64,000 nt of DNA from Ideonella margarita (GCF_038066635.1 NZ_JBBUTI010000001.1:186001-250000); one strand, 5' to 3'. Numbered from the stretch's first letter, positions 39,344-51,473 are shown. Numbers and translations: made by a program. Notes: a model not told the origin generated them from the letters alone.

Positions 39344-40732
39344 TCAGGCGCCCGGGAAGCCGGGGGGCATCATCCCCTTCATGCCGCCCATGCGCTTCAT
39401 CATCTTCATCAGGCCGCCGCCCTTCATCTTCTTCATCATCCCCTGCATCTGGTCAAACTGGTTGAGCAGGCGGTTGACGTCCTGGATCTGCACACCGGCA
39501 CCGGTGGCGATGCGGCGCTTGCGGCTGGCCTTGCTCTTGCCGTCCATCAGCAAGCTGGGTTGGCGACGCTCCTTCGCGGTCATCGCGTTCAGGATGCCCT
39601 CCATGCGGCGCATGTCCTTCTCGGCGCGGTCCATGTCGCCTTGACCGGCCTTGGCGGCCAGGTGCGTCGGCAGCTTGTCCATCAGGCTGCCCAGGCCACC
39701 CATCTTCTTCATCTGGCTGATCTGCGACAGGAAGTCGTTGAGGTCGAAGCCGTCGCCCGAGCGCAGCTTGTCAGCCATCTTCTTGGCGGCGTCCAGGTCA
39801 ACGCCCTTGGTGACCTCCTCGACCAGCGCCACGATGTCGCCCATGCCGAGCACGCGGCCCGCATGGCGCTCGGCGTCGAACACTTCGAGGCCGTCGATCT
39901 TCTCGGACACACCCGCGAATTTGATGGGCGCGCCAGTGATCTGCCGCACCGACATCGCCGCACCACCGCGTGAGTCGCCATCGAGCTTGGTCAGCACGAT
40001 GCCGGTCAGCGGCAAGGCTTCCTTGAAGGCCTTGGCGGTGTTGATGGCGTCCTGGCCCTGCATGGCGTCCACCACGAACAGGGTTTCAACCGGGTTCAGC
40101 ACCGCGTGCAGATCGCGGATCTCGGCCATCAGCGCTTCGTCAATCGCCAGGCGGCCGGCGGTGTCCACCAGCAGCACGTCGAAGTAATGCTTCCTGGCCC
40201 AGTCGATGGCCGCCAGCGCGATGTCACGCGGCTTCTGGTTCGGCTCGGACGGGAACCATTCCGCTCCGGCCTGCTTCGTCACGGTCTTCAGCTGTTCGAT
40301 GGCGGCCGGGCGGTACACGTCGGCGGAGACGGTCAGCACCTTCTTCTTGCGTTTCTCGATCAGGTGCTTGGCCAGCTTGGCGGTGGTCGTGGTCTTGCCG
40401 GCACCTTGCAGGCCGGCCATCAGGATGACCGCCGGCGGCTGCGCATTCAGATTGATGTCGGCAATGCCTTCACCCATCGTCGCGGCCAGCTCCTTCTGCA
40501 CGATGGAGACCAGCACCTGGCCGGGGTTCAGCGAGCCGACCACTTCCTGGCCCAGCGCCTTGTCCTTCACGCGGGCGATGAAATCGCGCACCACGGGCAG
40601 GGCCACGTCGGCTTCCAGCAGGGCCATGCGCACTTCGCGCAGCATGTCCTGGACATTCGATTCGGTGATGCGGGCCTGGCCGCGCATGGTCTTGACCAGG
40701 CGTGACAGGCGATCGGTGAGGGTAGTGGCCAT
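39344..40732 (-). CDS. ffh: Ffh, signal recognition particle protein
   Basis: A 462-residue SRP54 homologue. The N and G domains carry GLQGAGKTT (107-115), DTAGRL and TKLDGDSRGG. The methionine-rich M domain binds 4.5S RNA and signal peptides (RRIATGAG motif, then clusters such as MMKKMKGGG). The ATG at 40732 gives the family N-terminus. It forms the targeting pathway with FtsY encoded opposite. Confidence 0.96.
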   Translation of the reverse strand: MATTLTDRLSRLVKTMRGQARITESNVQDMLREVRMALLEADVALPVVRDFIARVKDKALGQEVVGSLNPGQVLVSIVQKELAATMGEGIADINLNAQPPAVILMAGLQGAGKTTTTAKLAKHLIEKRKKKVLTVSADVYRPAAIEQLKTVTKQAGAEWFPSEPNQKPRDIALAAIDWARKHYFDVLLVDTAGRLAIDEALMAEIRDLHAVLNPVETLFVVDAMQGQDAINTAKAFKEALPLTGIVLTKLDGDSRGGAAMSVRQITGAPIKFAGVSEKIDGLEVFDAERHAGRVLGMGDIVALVEEVTKGVDLDAAKKMADKLRSGDGFDLNDFLSQISQMKKMGGLGSLMDKLPTHLAAKAGQGDMDRAEKDMRRMEGILNAMTAKERRQPSLLMDGKSKASRKRRIATGAGVQIQDVNRLLNQFDQMQGMMKKMKGGGLMKMMKRMGGMKGMMPPGFPGA

Positions 40733-40820
40733 GGCGTTTGCGCTCCTTCGTGCGGGGTTCACATTCACGCGGGTATGCGTGCAGCGTCGGACGGTTGAGG
40801 GGCGCCGGTAAACTGTGCCG

Positions 40821-41630
40821 ATGATTTTATCTGCCGACTACGCCCAGCTGCTGGCGCTGCTCGCCGCGGCGGCCTATCTGCTTGCCGCCGTGCCCGTGCC
40901 GAGCGAGCGCCGCTGGCCGGTCCAGGCGCTGGTGGCTGCCTGGGTGCTGCAGGGCGCGATGCTGGTGGCGGGGGCGGGCGTGTGGGGCCCGCATGAAGCG
41001 GGTCTGCGCATCGGTTTTGCGCCCGTGCTGTCGTTCACGATCTGGCTGGTGCTGGCGGTGCATGGCATCGAAAGCCGCTTTGTGCCGATCGCCGGCTTGC
41101 GCCGAGCGCTGGCGGTGAGTGGTGCGCTGGCCGTGACGCTGGCCTTCCTGTTTCCGGGTGAGCTGCGGGCCGTTGCGCATTCGCGCTGGGCGCCGCTGCA
41201 CTGGGTGCTGGGCATCAGCTCCTACGGCCTGGTGGCGGTGGCCGTGCTGCATGCGCTGATGCTCGACGCCGCAGAGCGCCAGATGCGCCAGAAGAAGCAG
41301 AAGGGGCCGTCCACCGCTCTCGGCATGCCATTGCTCAAGCTCGAGAAACTCACCTTCCGGTTTGTGGAGGCCGGCTTCGTGGTGCTGACGCTGGCGCTGG
41401 CGCTGGGCCTGGGCTCAAGTTACTGGCACTGGGACCACAAGACGATCCTGTCGATGATGGGCTGGGTGACGCTGGCCGCCTTGCTGGTGGGTCGCCTGTG
41501 GCGCGGCTGGCGCGGCCGCCAGGCCACGCGCTGGCTGTATGCGGGCGCCGTGCTCCTGCTGCTGGCCTATGTGGGTTCGCGCTTCGTGCTGGAAGTGCTG
41601 CTGCAGCGCGGTGGGGCAGGGGCTGTCTGA
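40821..41630 (+). CDS. ypjD: YpjD-like cytochrome c assembly family membrane protein
   Basis: A 269-residue polytopic protein of the CcsA/HemX superfamily with about eight hydrophobic segments and conserved histidines and tryptophans (HWVLGISSYG, GSSYWHWDHKT). It lacks the complete tryptophan-rich haem motif of true CcsA, so a haem role is uncertain. It lies divergent from ffh, and its stop overlaps the next start by one base (TGATG). Confidence 0.85.
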   Translation: MILSADYAQLLALLAAAAYLLAAVPVPSERRWPVQALVAAWVLQGAMLVAGAGVWGPHEAGLRIGFAPVLSFTIWLVLAVHGIESRFVPIAGLRRALAVSGALAVTLAFLFPGELRAVAHSRWAPLHWVLGISSYGLVAVAVLHALMLDAAERQMRQKKQKGPSTALGMPLLKLEKLTFRFVEAGFVVLTLALALGLGSSYWHWDHKTILSMMGWVTLAALLVGRLWRGWRGRQATRWLYAGAVLLLLAYVGSRFVLEVLLQRGGAGAV

Positions 41631-41905
41631 TGTGGCGCCTGCTGTTGATCGTGGCGGTGGTGCTGGTGGTGATGGCCTGGTTGCGCCGGCCGTCATCCAA
41701 ATCCGGCCAGGCGGCGGAGGTGCCGCCCGAATCGCCGCCCGAAGCTCCACCAAAAGCGCCATCCGCCACCCCTGCAACCGCTGACCCGATGCTGCCCTGC
41801 GCCCACTGCGGCCTGCATGTGCCGGCGGCTGAAGCCGTGCAGGACGAGCAAGGCCACGCCTATTGCTCGGCGGCGCACCGCGCCGCCGGCCCGGCCGCGC
41901 CATGA
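41630..41905 (+). CDS. PP0621 family small protein with a cysteine pair
   Basis: A 91-residue protein with one N-terminal membrane anchor (WRLLLIVAVVLVVMAWL), a Pro/Glu-rich linker, and a C-terminal CAHC ... YCSAAHR motif that could bind a metal. This matches the PP0621 family seen beside pilS in many proteobacteria. Function is unknown. It overlaps ypjD by one base and pilS by four (ATGA). Confidence 0.8.
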   Translation: MWRLLLIVAVVLVVMAWLRRPSSKSGQAAEVPPESPPEAPPKAPSATPATADPMLPCAHCGLHVPAAEAVQDEQGHAYCSAAHRAAGPAAP

Positions 41906-43701
41906 GCTGGTTCGGCAAGTCCGGGCCGTCCGGAGAGGCCCGGGCGTCGTCGTGGCACGGCGGGCGCGACAGCGTGGACGGCAGCGAAGAAAGCCGGCTG
42001 CTGGCCGGGCAGATGCGCCATCTGGATGCCGATGGCAACTCTGCGCAGCGGCGGGTGCTTTCCACCTACCTCGCTTCGCGCGCCATTCTTGGCGTGACGC
42101 TGTTGCTGGTGCAGGCCGTGGTTGATGCCCTCACGGGTCGCGCCGGGCCGATGTCCTGGCTGCTGTGCGCGGCTTACGCGGCGCAGTCACTGGTGTGGTG
42201 GCTGTGGCAAGGGCGTGGCCAGTCTCGCCGTACGCCCGTCAGCAATGAGCTGCGCTGGTCGACGGTGGGTGTGGATGCGGTGGTGTTTGGAGCACTGCAT
42301 TGGCTCGATCCCTCGTCGACGCTGAATTACGCGGCCCTGCTGGTGCTGCCGGTGCTGATGGCCGGCGTGCTGATGTCGCGCACCTCGGCGCTCGCGATTG
42401 CGTCCTTGCTGGCGCTGGCGCTGCTGGCCGTGGCGTTCCGCCGGGCTTTCGGCATCAACGAGCTGGCCGTGCTGCTGCCCCAGGCGGGCCTGGCCGGCAT
42501 GGGCCTGTTCCTCATCACGCTGGTGGCGGGCCAGCTGGCGGCCTGGCTGGCCCGGGAAGAGGGGCGCGCGCTGGGCGGCCTGGAACTGGCGCGACAGCAA
42601 GGTGAGTTGAGCCGCCTGGTGATCGACGAGATGAGCGATGGCGTGCTGGTGGTGGATCGCCAGGGCCGCGTGCATGCGGCCAATCCGGCGGCCCGGCAGC
42701 TGTTGTCGGAGAAGGGCGATTGCCCGACGCCGCCGTTTTCCCTGCATGCGGAAGCGGGCTGGCGCTCTCTGGTGACCTCGGTGGAAGCGGCTTACCAACG
42801 TGGCCGCTGGCCCTCGCAGGGCCTGGACTTGACGCTGGCCGCCAGCGACGAGGCGCCCCGCTCGGTGCGGGTGCGGGCTCGCTTCACGCGGGGGCGTCGC
42901 ATATCGGTGGAGGCGCAGACCGCGGTGCGCAACGAGGTGCTGGCTGTGCTGTTCCTGGAAGAGCTCCGCAGCCTGCTGGCGCGCCAGCGACAAGAACGTC
43001 TGGCGGCGATGGGCCGGGTTTCGGCCGGCATTGCCCATGAAATTCGCAACCCGCTGGCTGCCGTGGCGCAGGCCAACGCCTTGCTGCAGGAGGATGCGCT
43101 GCGGCCTGACCAGCAGCGCCTGGTGCGCATCATGGCCGACAACGTCGAGCGCCTGAAGCGCATCGTCGACGACGTGATGGAAGCCGCGCCCGGCAAGTCG
43201 GCGCCGTCCACCAGCTTTGATGCCAACGCCGAAGTGGCGGCAATCTGCAGCGAATGGGCGCGCACCAGCGGTGTGGCGCTGGGCACGCTCAGCCGTCTGC
43301 GCGTGGACCTGCCCTCCGACCCGCTCGGCGTGTCGTTTGATGTGGAGCACCTGCGCCGCGTGCTCGTGAACCTGCTCGACAACGCCTGGCGCCACGCCCG
43401 TGAGCATGCGGGTTCGGTGCTTGTGACACTGGAGGCGGCCGATGCCGGCGTGGCACGCCTGTCGGTGGCGAGCGACGGTGACCTGATCGCGCCTGACGTG
43501 GAGCCGCACCTGTTCGAGCCCTTCCACTCCACGCGCAGCCGCGGCACCGGCCTGGGCCTCTACATCTGCCGGGAGCTGTGCGTGCGGCACGGCGGCAGCA
43601 TTGATTACCTGCGCCGCCCCGACCAGCGGCACGGCAATGTATTTCAAGTGGTGATGCGGCGCGACTCGGTGCTGGCAGAAGGACGATTGCGCTATGAATG
43701 A
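41902..43701 (+). CDS. pilS: PilS, sensor histidine kinase of the type IV pilus
   Basis: A 599-residue kinase. About six membrane segments occupy residues 50-220, followed by a PAS-like domain, HisKA with His379 in AHEIRNPLA and an HATPase domain with GTGLGLYICRELC. In Pseudomonas PilS senses pilin levels in the membrane and controls pilA through PilR. The stop overlaps pilR by eight bases. Confidence 0.93.
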   Translation: MSWFGKSGPSGEARASSWHGGRDSVDGSEESRLLAGQMRHLDADGNSAQRRVLSTYLASRAILGVTLLLVQAVVDALTGRAGPMSWLLCAAYAAQSLVWWLWQGRGQSRRTPVSNELRWSTVGVDAVVFGALHWLDPSSTLNYAALLVLPVLMAGVLMSRTSALAIASLLALALLAVAFRRAFGINELAVLLPQAGLAGMGLFLITLVAGQLAAWLAREEGRALGGLELARQQGELSRLVIDEMSDGVLVVDRQGRVHAANPAARQLLSEKGDCPTPPFSLHAEAGWRSLVTSVEAAYQRGRWPSQGLDLTLAASDEAPRSVRVRARFTRGRRISVEAQTAVRNEVLAVLFLEELRSLLARQRQERLAAMGRVSAGIAHEIRNPLAAVAQANALLQEDALRPDQQRLVRIMADNVERLKRIVDDVMEAAPGKSAPSTSFDANAEVAAICSEWARTSGVALGTLSRLRVDLPSDPLGVSFDVEHLRRVLVNLLDNAWRHAREHAGSVLVTLEAADAGVARLSVASDGDLIAPDVEPHLFEPFHSTRSRGTGLGLYICRELCVRHGGSIDYLRRPDQRHGNVFQVVMRRDSVLAEGRLRYE

Positions 43702-45175
43702 CAACCAGATCGGCAACCGCATTCTGGTGGTGGACGACGAGCCCGACCTGTTGACCCTGTATGAGCTGACGCTGCTGCGTGAAGGGTATGAGGTTGATGT
43801 GGCCGCCAGCGTCAGCGAGGCCTGGCAACTGCTGGGCGAGACGCGCTACGGCGTGGTCATCTCCGACATGCGCTTGCCTGACGGCACGGGGCTGGAACTC
43901 ATGCGCCGCATGGAGCAGGCCGGACGCACCGAGAAGGTCATCGTCATCACCGCGTATGGTTCGGCCGAGAACGCGGTCGAGGCCCTGAAGGCCGGCGCGT
44001 TCGACTACCTGACCAAGCCGGTCGAGCCCAAGCAGTTCCGGTCGGTGGTGGCGTCGGCCACGGGCCGTATCGCGCCCGCGGCGCCCACGTCGGCCGGGCG
44101 GCCGGCCACGGTGGCCTCCACCAGCCCGCTGTCGCGGCTGGCGGGGCGCTCGCCCGCCATGCGTCAGGTGCACGAGATGGTCGAGAAGGTGGCGCGCAGC
44201 ATGGCGCCCGTGCTCGTCAACGGCGAATCCGGTACCGGCAAGGAACTGGTGGCCTGCGCCATCCACGACGTCAGCGCCCGCAGCGGCCAGCCGTTCGTGG
44301 CGGTGAACTGTGGCGCCATCCCCGAACATCTGCTGGAGAGTGAGTTCTTCGGTTACCGCAAGGGCGCGTTCACCGGGGCCAATGAAGACCGCGGCGGCTT
44401 TTTCCAGGCGGCCCAGGGCGGCACCTTGTTCCTCGACGAAATCGGTGATCTGCCGCTGGCCATGCAGGCCAAGCTGCTGCGCGTCATCCAGGAGCGCTCG
44501 GTGCGTCCGGTGGGCTCCACCCAGGAGCAGCCGCTGAATGTGCGCATCGTCAGCGCCACCCACAAGGATCTGGCAGCGGAAGTCGCGGCTGGCCGGTTTC
44601 GCCAGGACTTGTTCTACCGCCTGAACGTCATCGGCATCCAGGTGCCGCCACTGCGCGACCGCCTGGCGGATCTGGACGACATCTGCCGCGCGCTGCTTGA
44701 CCGCATTGCCCGCGATGCCGGCGTATTCCCGTCGCCGGTGTTGTCGCCGGAGGCGCGACTGCGGCTCGCCCGTTACCCGTTCCCGGGCAATGTGCGTGAG
44801 TTGGAGAACCTGCTGAACCGCGCGGTGGCGCTGAGCGCCAGTGAGCTGATCGAAGCGTCTGACCTGGGCCTGCCGGAACAGTTGTTCGTGCACAGCGGGC
44901 CGGGCGCACTGGGTGACCTTGATGCGTCGCCTGAAGCGCCTGTGCCGGTGCAGGCGGCCGTGCCCACCACGGCGGAGGCTGCCTTGCCCGCCGACTTGGC
45001 GGTGTACCTGGACGATGTCGAGCGTGTGCTGCTGACGCGCGCCCTCAAGGAGCACGGCTTCAACCGCACGGCCGCAGGCGCGCGTCTGGGCCTGACCCTG
45101 CGCCAGATGCGCTACCGCATGGCCCGCCTCGGCATCACCGAAGGTGGGAGCGACGCCGAGGGCCTGGATGCCTGA
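43694..45175 (+). CDS. pilR: PilR, sigma-54-dependent response regulator
   Basis: A 493-residue NtrC-family activator. The receiver domain has Asp58 in SDMRLPDG. The AAA+ domain has Walker A GESGTGKE and the sigma-54 contact loop GAFTGA. A Fis-type helix-turn-helix ends the chain (RTAAGARLGLTLRQMRYRM). It should activate pilA transcription; pilA is not in this window. Confidence 0.94.
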   Translation: MNDNQIGNRILVVDDEPDLLTLYELTLLREGYEVDVAASVSEAWQLLGETRYGVVISDMRLPDGTGLELMRRMEQAGRTEKVIVITAYGSAENAVEALKAGAFDYLTKPVEPKQFRSVVASATGRIAPAAPTSAGRPATVASTSPLSRLAGRSPAMRQVHEMVEKVARSMAPVLVNGESGTGKELVACAIHDVSARSGQPFVAVNCGAIPEHLLESEFFGYRKGAFTGANEDRGGFFQAAQGGTLFLDEIGDLPLAMQAKLLRVIQERSVRPVGSTQEQPLNVRIVSATHKDLAAEVAAGRFRQDLFYRLNVIGIQVPPLRDRLADLDDICRALLDRIARDAGVFPSPVLSPEARLRLARYPFPGNVRELENLLNRAVALSASELIEASDLGLPEQLFVHSGPGALGDLDASPEAPVPVQAAVPTTAEAALPADLAVYLDDVERVLLTRALKEHGFNRTAAGARLGLTLRQMRYRMARLGITEGGSDAEGLDA

Positions 45176-45761
45176 GGCGCCCGCATCGCAGTGGCGCGCT
45201 GGCTGGTGGTCTGGTGCGCGGGCCTGCCCGTCGCCCAACTTCGGGCAGCGGCCCGCTGGCGTGCCCATCACGCTGGCCTTGCTCCATTCCATCAGCCTGC
45301 CCCCGGGCGAGTACGGCGGCCCGCACATCGACCGCCTGTTCACCAACACGCTGGACTGGGACGAGCATCCGTACTTCCAGGGTATTCGCGGCCTGGAGGT
45401 GTCGTCGCATTTCGTGATCAGCCGGCTGGGCATCGTCACCCAGTACGTGTCCTGTGATGACCGTGCCTGGCACGCGGGCCGGTCGACGTGGGAAGGGCGC
45501 GACAACTGCAACGACTGGTCGATCGGCATTGAGCTGGAAGGCCTGGAAGGCGAGGTTTTTGAGCCCGCCCAATATGTAGCCCTCGATGAATTGCTTCTGG
45601 CACTGGCCGCGAGTTACCCGATCGAATCCCTGGCGGGTCATGAGCACGTGGCGCCCGGTCGCAAACTCGATCCGGGTCCAGGTTTCAACTGGAACAAGGT
45701 CGGTGCCTTGATCAAGGCTCAGGGCTGGCGCTGGCCGGCCGGCGTGCTTGATGCAGACTGA
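45168..45761 (+). CDS. ampD: AmpD, 1,6-anhydro-N-acetylmuramyl-L-alanine amidase
   Basis: A 197-residue cytoplasmic zinc amidase of murein recycling. Predicted zinc ligands are His40 (in LLHSISLPPG), His158 (in GHEHVAPGRK) and Asp168 (in LDPG), matching the family spacing. The start at 45168 overlaps the end of pilR by eight bases. In many bacteria AmpD loss derepresses ampC; no ampC or ampR is seen here. Confidence 0.95.
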   Translation: MPEAPASQWRAGWWSGARACPSPNFGQRPAGVPITLALLHSISLPPGEYGGPHIDRLFTNTLDWDEHPYFQGIRGLEVSSHFVISRLGIVTQYVSCDDRAWHAGRSTWEGRDNCNDWSIGIELEGLEGEVFEPAQYVALDELLLALAASYPIESLAGHEHVAPGRKLDPGPGFNWNKVGALIKAQGWRWPAGVLDAD

Positions 45762-45916
45762 GTTTTTGTCCGACGCGCCTTGATTGGCGCGCCTCTGCGC
45801 GGGAAATTGGCCGGGAGGCCGCATGGTTGCTGGATCGGCAGGTTTTCTGCCCTCGTGCTGCTGCTGAAATAGGCGCCCGTTGATCAAAATCTGCGGAGAC
45901 GTCAAGAGGGATGTTC

Positions 45917-45932
45917 ACGCTATATCTAGTGC
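45917..45932 (+). promoter_or_regulatory. NrdR box 1 upstream of nrdA
   Basis: ACGCTATATCTAGTGC is a near-match to the 16-bp NrdR consensus acaCwATATATwGtgt. It is 31 bp from the second box, three helical turns, the spacing typical of NrdR operators. Confidence 0.75.
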
Positions 45933-45961
45933 TTGAGGTGCCCTGGACCCCCAGATATAGT
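45933..45961 (+). promoter_or_regulatory. Predicted nrdA promoter
   Basis: TTGAGG (45933-45938), 17 bases, TATAGT (45956-45961). The -35 lies between two NrdR boxes and the -10 lies inside the second, so bound NrdR would block RNA polymerase. Predicted start near 45968. Confidence 0.6.
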
Positions 45962-45963
45962 GT
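45948..45963 (+). promoter_or_regulatory. NrdR box 2 upstream of nrdA
   Basis: The right half, AGATATAGTGT, fits the NrdR consensus well; the left half (CCCCC) is degenerate. It overlaps the predicted -10 box. Confidence 0.65.
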
Positions 45964-45967
45964 CTGC

Positions 45968-46257
45968 TTGTGCTAACCTACAAGCCTTGTCGCAGCACCC
46001 ACATGCAGCAGCCAAATCCCTTCATCGCACGCCCCAAGGCGGCGCATGTCGCCCGGAATTCCAGCGTGAATCCGGCTCGGTTTGGTGCATTGGCCGAGGG
46101 CCGCTGTCGACGACGATGAGGTGACGTGTCCGCCAAGGCGGACCCCGGAACCAAGCCACTACGGATGCCGGCGACAACTGTCGTCAGCGCTAGCTTTTTC
46201 TGGTCGCGGTGAATGTCACCGGGCTCGCAGTCTTTCAACATATTTAGAGGGGAAACC
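45968..46257 (+). other. Long 5' leader of nrdA
   Basis: About 290 bases from the predicted start to the nrdA ATG. It holds no convincing gene. Short inverted repeats are visible, for instance GTCCGCC/GGCGGAC at 46128-46143. The rest of the ampD-nrdA gap (45762-45916) holds a small GC-rich inverted repeat at 45774-45791 without a U-tract and nothing else I can identify. Confidence 0.4.
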
Positions 46258-49167
<2,910 letters not shown>

Positions 49168-49281
49168 GCCCCGAGCCGGTCATCAACGTCTCGCACTTCA
49201 ACGCGATCTGATGAGCGTGTTGCAGGTCCTCGCAGCGATGCAGGCCTGCAACAACGACATCGGTTTGATGTCAAGAAGTGC

Positions 49282-49310
49282 TTGGTGTTTGAACACAACA
49301 CTCCGATAAT
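49282..49310 (+). promoter_or_regulatory. Possible internal promoter of nrdB
   Basis: TTGGTG (49282-49287), 17 bases, GATAAT (49305-49310) in the 166-bp nrdA-nrdB gap. It could supply extra NrdB. No NrdR box is seen here. Confidence 0.45.
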
Positions 49311-49333
49311 TCGACCCCATAGGAAACACACAC

Positions 49334-50539
49334 ATGCTGGTCTGGGAAGACGAACCTCGTACCCCGCCGTCACCTGCTCAACGCACCGCTCCTGGCCTGT
49401 CCAGTGACCCGCGGAATGTGACCCCAACGAACCAACCTTCGCATGCATCTTCGATGTCTGCGGCTGTGTCTTCCTCTCCTGTTTCCGCATCTGCTGCGGC
49501 ATCGGCTGAAGCCCCGACGCAACGTCGCGTGAACGTCGCCGACAAGCGCATCATCAACGGCCAGACTGACGTGAATCAGCTGGTGCCGTTCAAGTACAAG
49601 TGGGCCTGGGAAAAGTACCTCGCCACCTGCGCCAACCACTGGATGCCGCAGGAAGTGAACATGAGCCGCGACATCGCGCTCTGGAAGGACCCGAACGGTC
49701 TGACCGAAGACGAGCGCCGCATCATCAAGCGCAACCTCGGCTTCTTCGTCACCGCCGATTCGCTGGCGGCGAACAACATCGTGCTGGGCACCTATCGCCA
49801 CATCACGGCGCCTGAGGCTCGCCAGTTCCTGCTGCGCCAGGCCTTTGAAGAAGCGATCCACACGCACGCCTACCAGTACATCGTCGAGAGCCTGGGCCTG
49901 GACGAGAGCGAGATCTTCAACGCGTACAACGAAGTCCAGTCGATCCGCGACAAGGACCAGTTCCTGATCCCCTTCATCGAGGCGATCATGAAGCCGGAGT
50001 TCGTCACGGGCACGCCCGAGACCGACCAGACGCTGCTGAAGTCGCTCATCGTTTTTGCGTGCCTGATGGAAGGCCTGTTCTTCTACGTCGGCTTCACGCA
50101 GATCCTCGCGATGGGTCGCCAGAACAAGATGACCGGTGCTGCCGAGCAGTACCAGTACATCCTGCGCGACGAGTCGATGCACTGCAACTTCGGCATTGAC
50201 CTGATCAACCAGATCAAGCTGGAGAACCCGCACCTGTGGACGGCCGAGTTCAAGGCCGAAATCAAGGCGCTGTTCCTGAAGGCTGTCGAGCTTGAGTATC
50301 GCTACGCCGAAGACACCATGCCACGTGGCGTGCTGGGTCTGAACGCGTCGATGTTCAAGGGCTATCTGCGCTACATCGCCAACCGCCGCGCGACCCAGAT
50401 CGGTCTCGAGGCGCTGTTCCCGAACGAGGAAAACCCGTTCCCGTGGATGAGCGAAATGATCGACCTGAAGAAGGAACGCAATTTCTTTGAAACGCGTGTC
50501 ATCGAGTATCAATCCGGTGGCGCACTGAGCTGGGACTGA
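49334..50539 (+). CDS. nrdB: Class Ia ribonucleotide reductase, small subunit
   Basis: A 401-residue diiron-tyrosyl radical subunit. Ligands Glu173 and His176 and radical Tyr180 lie in EEAIHTHAY with the same spacing as E. coli Glu115, His118, Tyr122. The first 65 residues are Ser/Ala/Pro-rich and look disordered, a feature of Burkholderiales homologues. The C-terminal GGALSWD should dock on NrdA. Confidence 0.95.
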   Translation: MLVWEDEPRTPPSPAQRTAPGLSSDPRNVTPTNQPSHASSMSAAVSSSPVSASAAASAEAPTQRRVNVADKRIINGQTDVNQLVPFKYKWAWEKYLATCANHWMPQEVNMSRDIALWKDPNGLTEDERRIIKRNLGFFVTADSLAANNIVLGTYRHITAPEARQFLLRQAFEEAIHTHAYQYIVESLGLDESEIFNAYNEVQSIRDKDQFLIPFIEAIMKPEFVTGTPETDQTLLKSLIVFACLMEGLFFYVGFTQILAMGRQNKMTGAAEQYQYILRDESMHCNFGIDLINQIKLENPHLWTAEFKAEIKALFLKAVELEYRYAEDTMPRGVLGLNASMFKGYLRYIANRRATQIGLEALFPNEENPFPWMSEMIDLKKERNFFETRVIEYQSGGALSWD

Positions 50540-50756
50540 CCACCGGCGCGGCCGGCGTTGTCCTGACGAGAGAGATCAAGATCCGCAACTCGGATCAGCA
50601 AGGCCGAACAGAAGCCGAGCATGCGAGTTGCCTCCCCGTTCACCGCACCGGGGGAGCCTGGCGGCACCAAGCTGCGTCAGGAATACCAACGGGCGGTGGA
50701 TCGCCGGGCTGTATCGAGCGGCCCGGTGTACTTGCAACTTGATCAAGGAGTTAGTT

Positions 50757-51467
50757 ATGGCAACTGCAAAGAAGGCCGCTCCGGCCAAAAAGGCGGCTCC
50801 GGCAAAGAAGGCTGCAGCACCTGCGAAGAAGGCCGCTCCGGCCAAGAAGGCTGCTGCACCCGTGAAGAAGGCTGCCGCTCCGGTGAAGCCGATCGTCAAG
50901 GCTGCGCCCAAGAAGGCTGCTGCTCCGGCGAAGAAGGCTGCTGCGCCCGTGAAGAAGGCCGCCGCTCCGGTGAAGCCGATCGTCAAGGCTGCGCCTAAGA
51001 AGGCTGCTGCTCCGGCGAAGAAGGCTGCTGCGCCCGTGAAGAAGGCCGCCGCTCCGGTGAAGCCGATCGTCAAGGCTGCTGCCAAGAAGGCCGCTGCTCC
51101 GGCGAAGAAGGCTGCTGCACCCGTGAAGAAGGCCGCCGCTCCGGTGAAGCCGATCGTCAAGGCTGCGCCTAAGAAGGCTGCTGCTCCGGCGAAGAAGGCT
51201 GCTGCACCCGTGAAGAAGGCTGCTGCTCCGGTGAAGCCGATCGTCAAGGCTGCTGCCAAGAAGGCTGCTGCTCCGGCGAAGAAGGTCAGCACCGCTGGCA
51301 AGAAGCCTGCTGCCACCCCGGCAGCTCCGGCCAAGAAGGCTGCCAAGAAGGCTGCAGCCAAGAAGACGGCCCCTGCCCCTGCGCCGTCGGCAGCAGCAGC
51401 ACCCGCTGCCAAGACTGCACTGAGCCCGGCAGCCGCCTGGCCGTTCCCGACGGGCAACAAGCCCTGA
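50757..51467 (+). CDS. Histone H1-like Ala/Lys/Pro-rich nucleoid protein
   Basis: A 236-residue, strongly basic, low-complexity protein made of AAKKA, APVKK and VKPIVKAA blocks. Five copies of a 29-residue unit form the middle; the C-terminus is Ala/Pro-rich and ends WPFPTGNKP. Such H1-like proteins compact DNA in betaproteobacteria and chlamydiae. The ATG at 50757 follows a good AAGGAG. The 217-bp gap upstream holds no other clear gene. Confidence 0.85.
   Translation: MATAKKAAPAKKAAPAKKAAAPAKKAAPAKKAAAPVKKAAAPVKPIVKAAPKKAAAPAKKAAAPVKKAAAPVKPIVKAAPKKAAAPAKKAAAPVKKAAAPVKPIVKAAAKKAAAPAKKAAAPVKKAAAPVKPIVKAAPKKAAAPAKKAAAPVKKAAAPVKPIVKAAAKKAAAPAKKVSTAGKKPAATPAAPAKKAAKKAAAKKTAPAPAPSAAAAPAAKTALSPAAAWPFPTGNKP
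50835..51284 (+). repeat. 87-bp tandem repeat inside the histone-like gene
   Basis: Just over five copies of an 87-bp unit. The core GTGAAGCCGATCGTC begins at 50883, 50970, 51057, 51144 and 51231, exactly 87 bp apart. Copies differ mainly at third positions and at one APKK/AAKK codon. The unit is a multiple of three, so gain or loss of copies changes length but not frame. Confidence 0.93.
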
Positions 51468-51473
51468 TGGACG

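Noticed and set aside
45774..45791. Terminator after ampD
   Set aside because: Only a 6-bp GC stem and no T run follows; too weak to call.
50835..51284. Possible CRISPR-like array
   Set aside because: The units are contiguous coding repeats with no unique spacers and no cas gene nearby.
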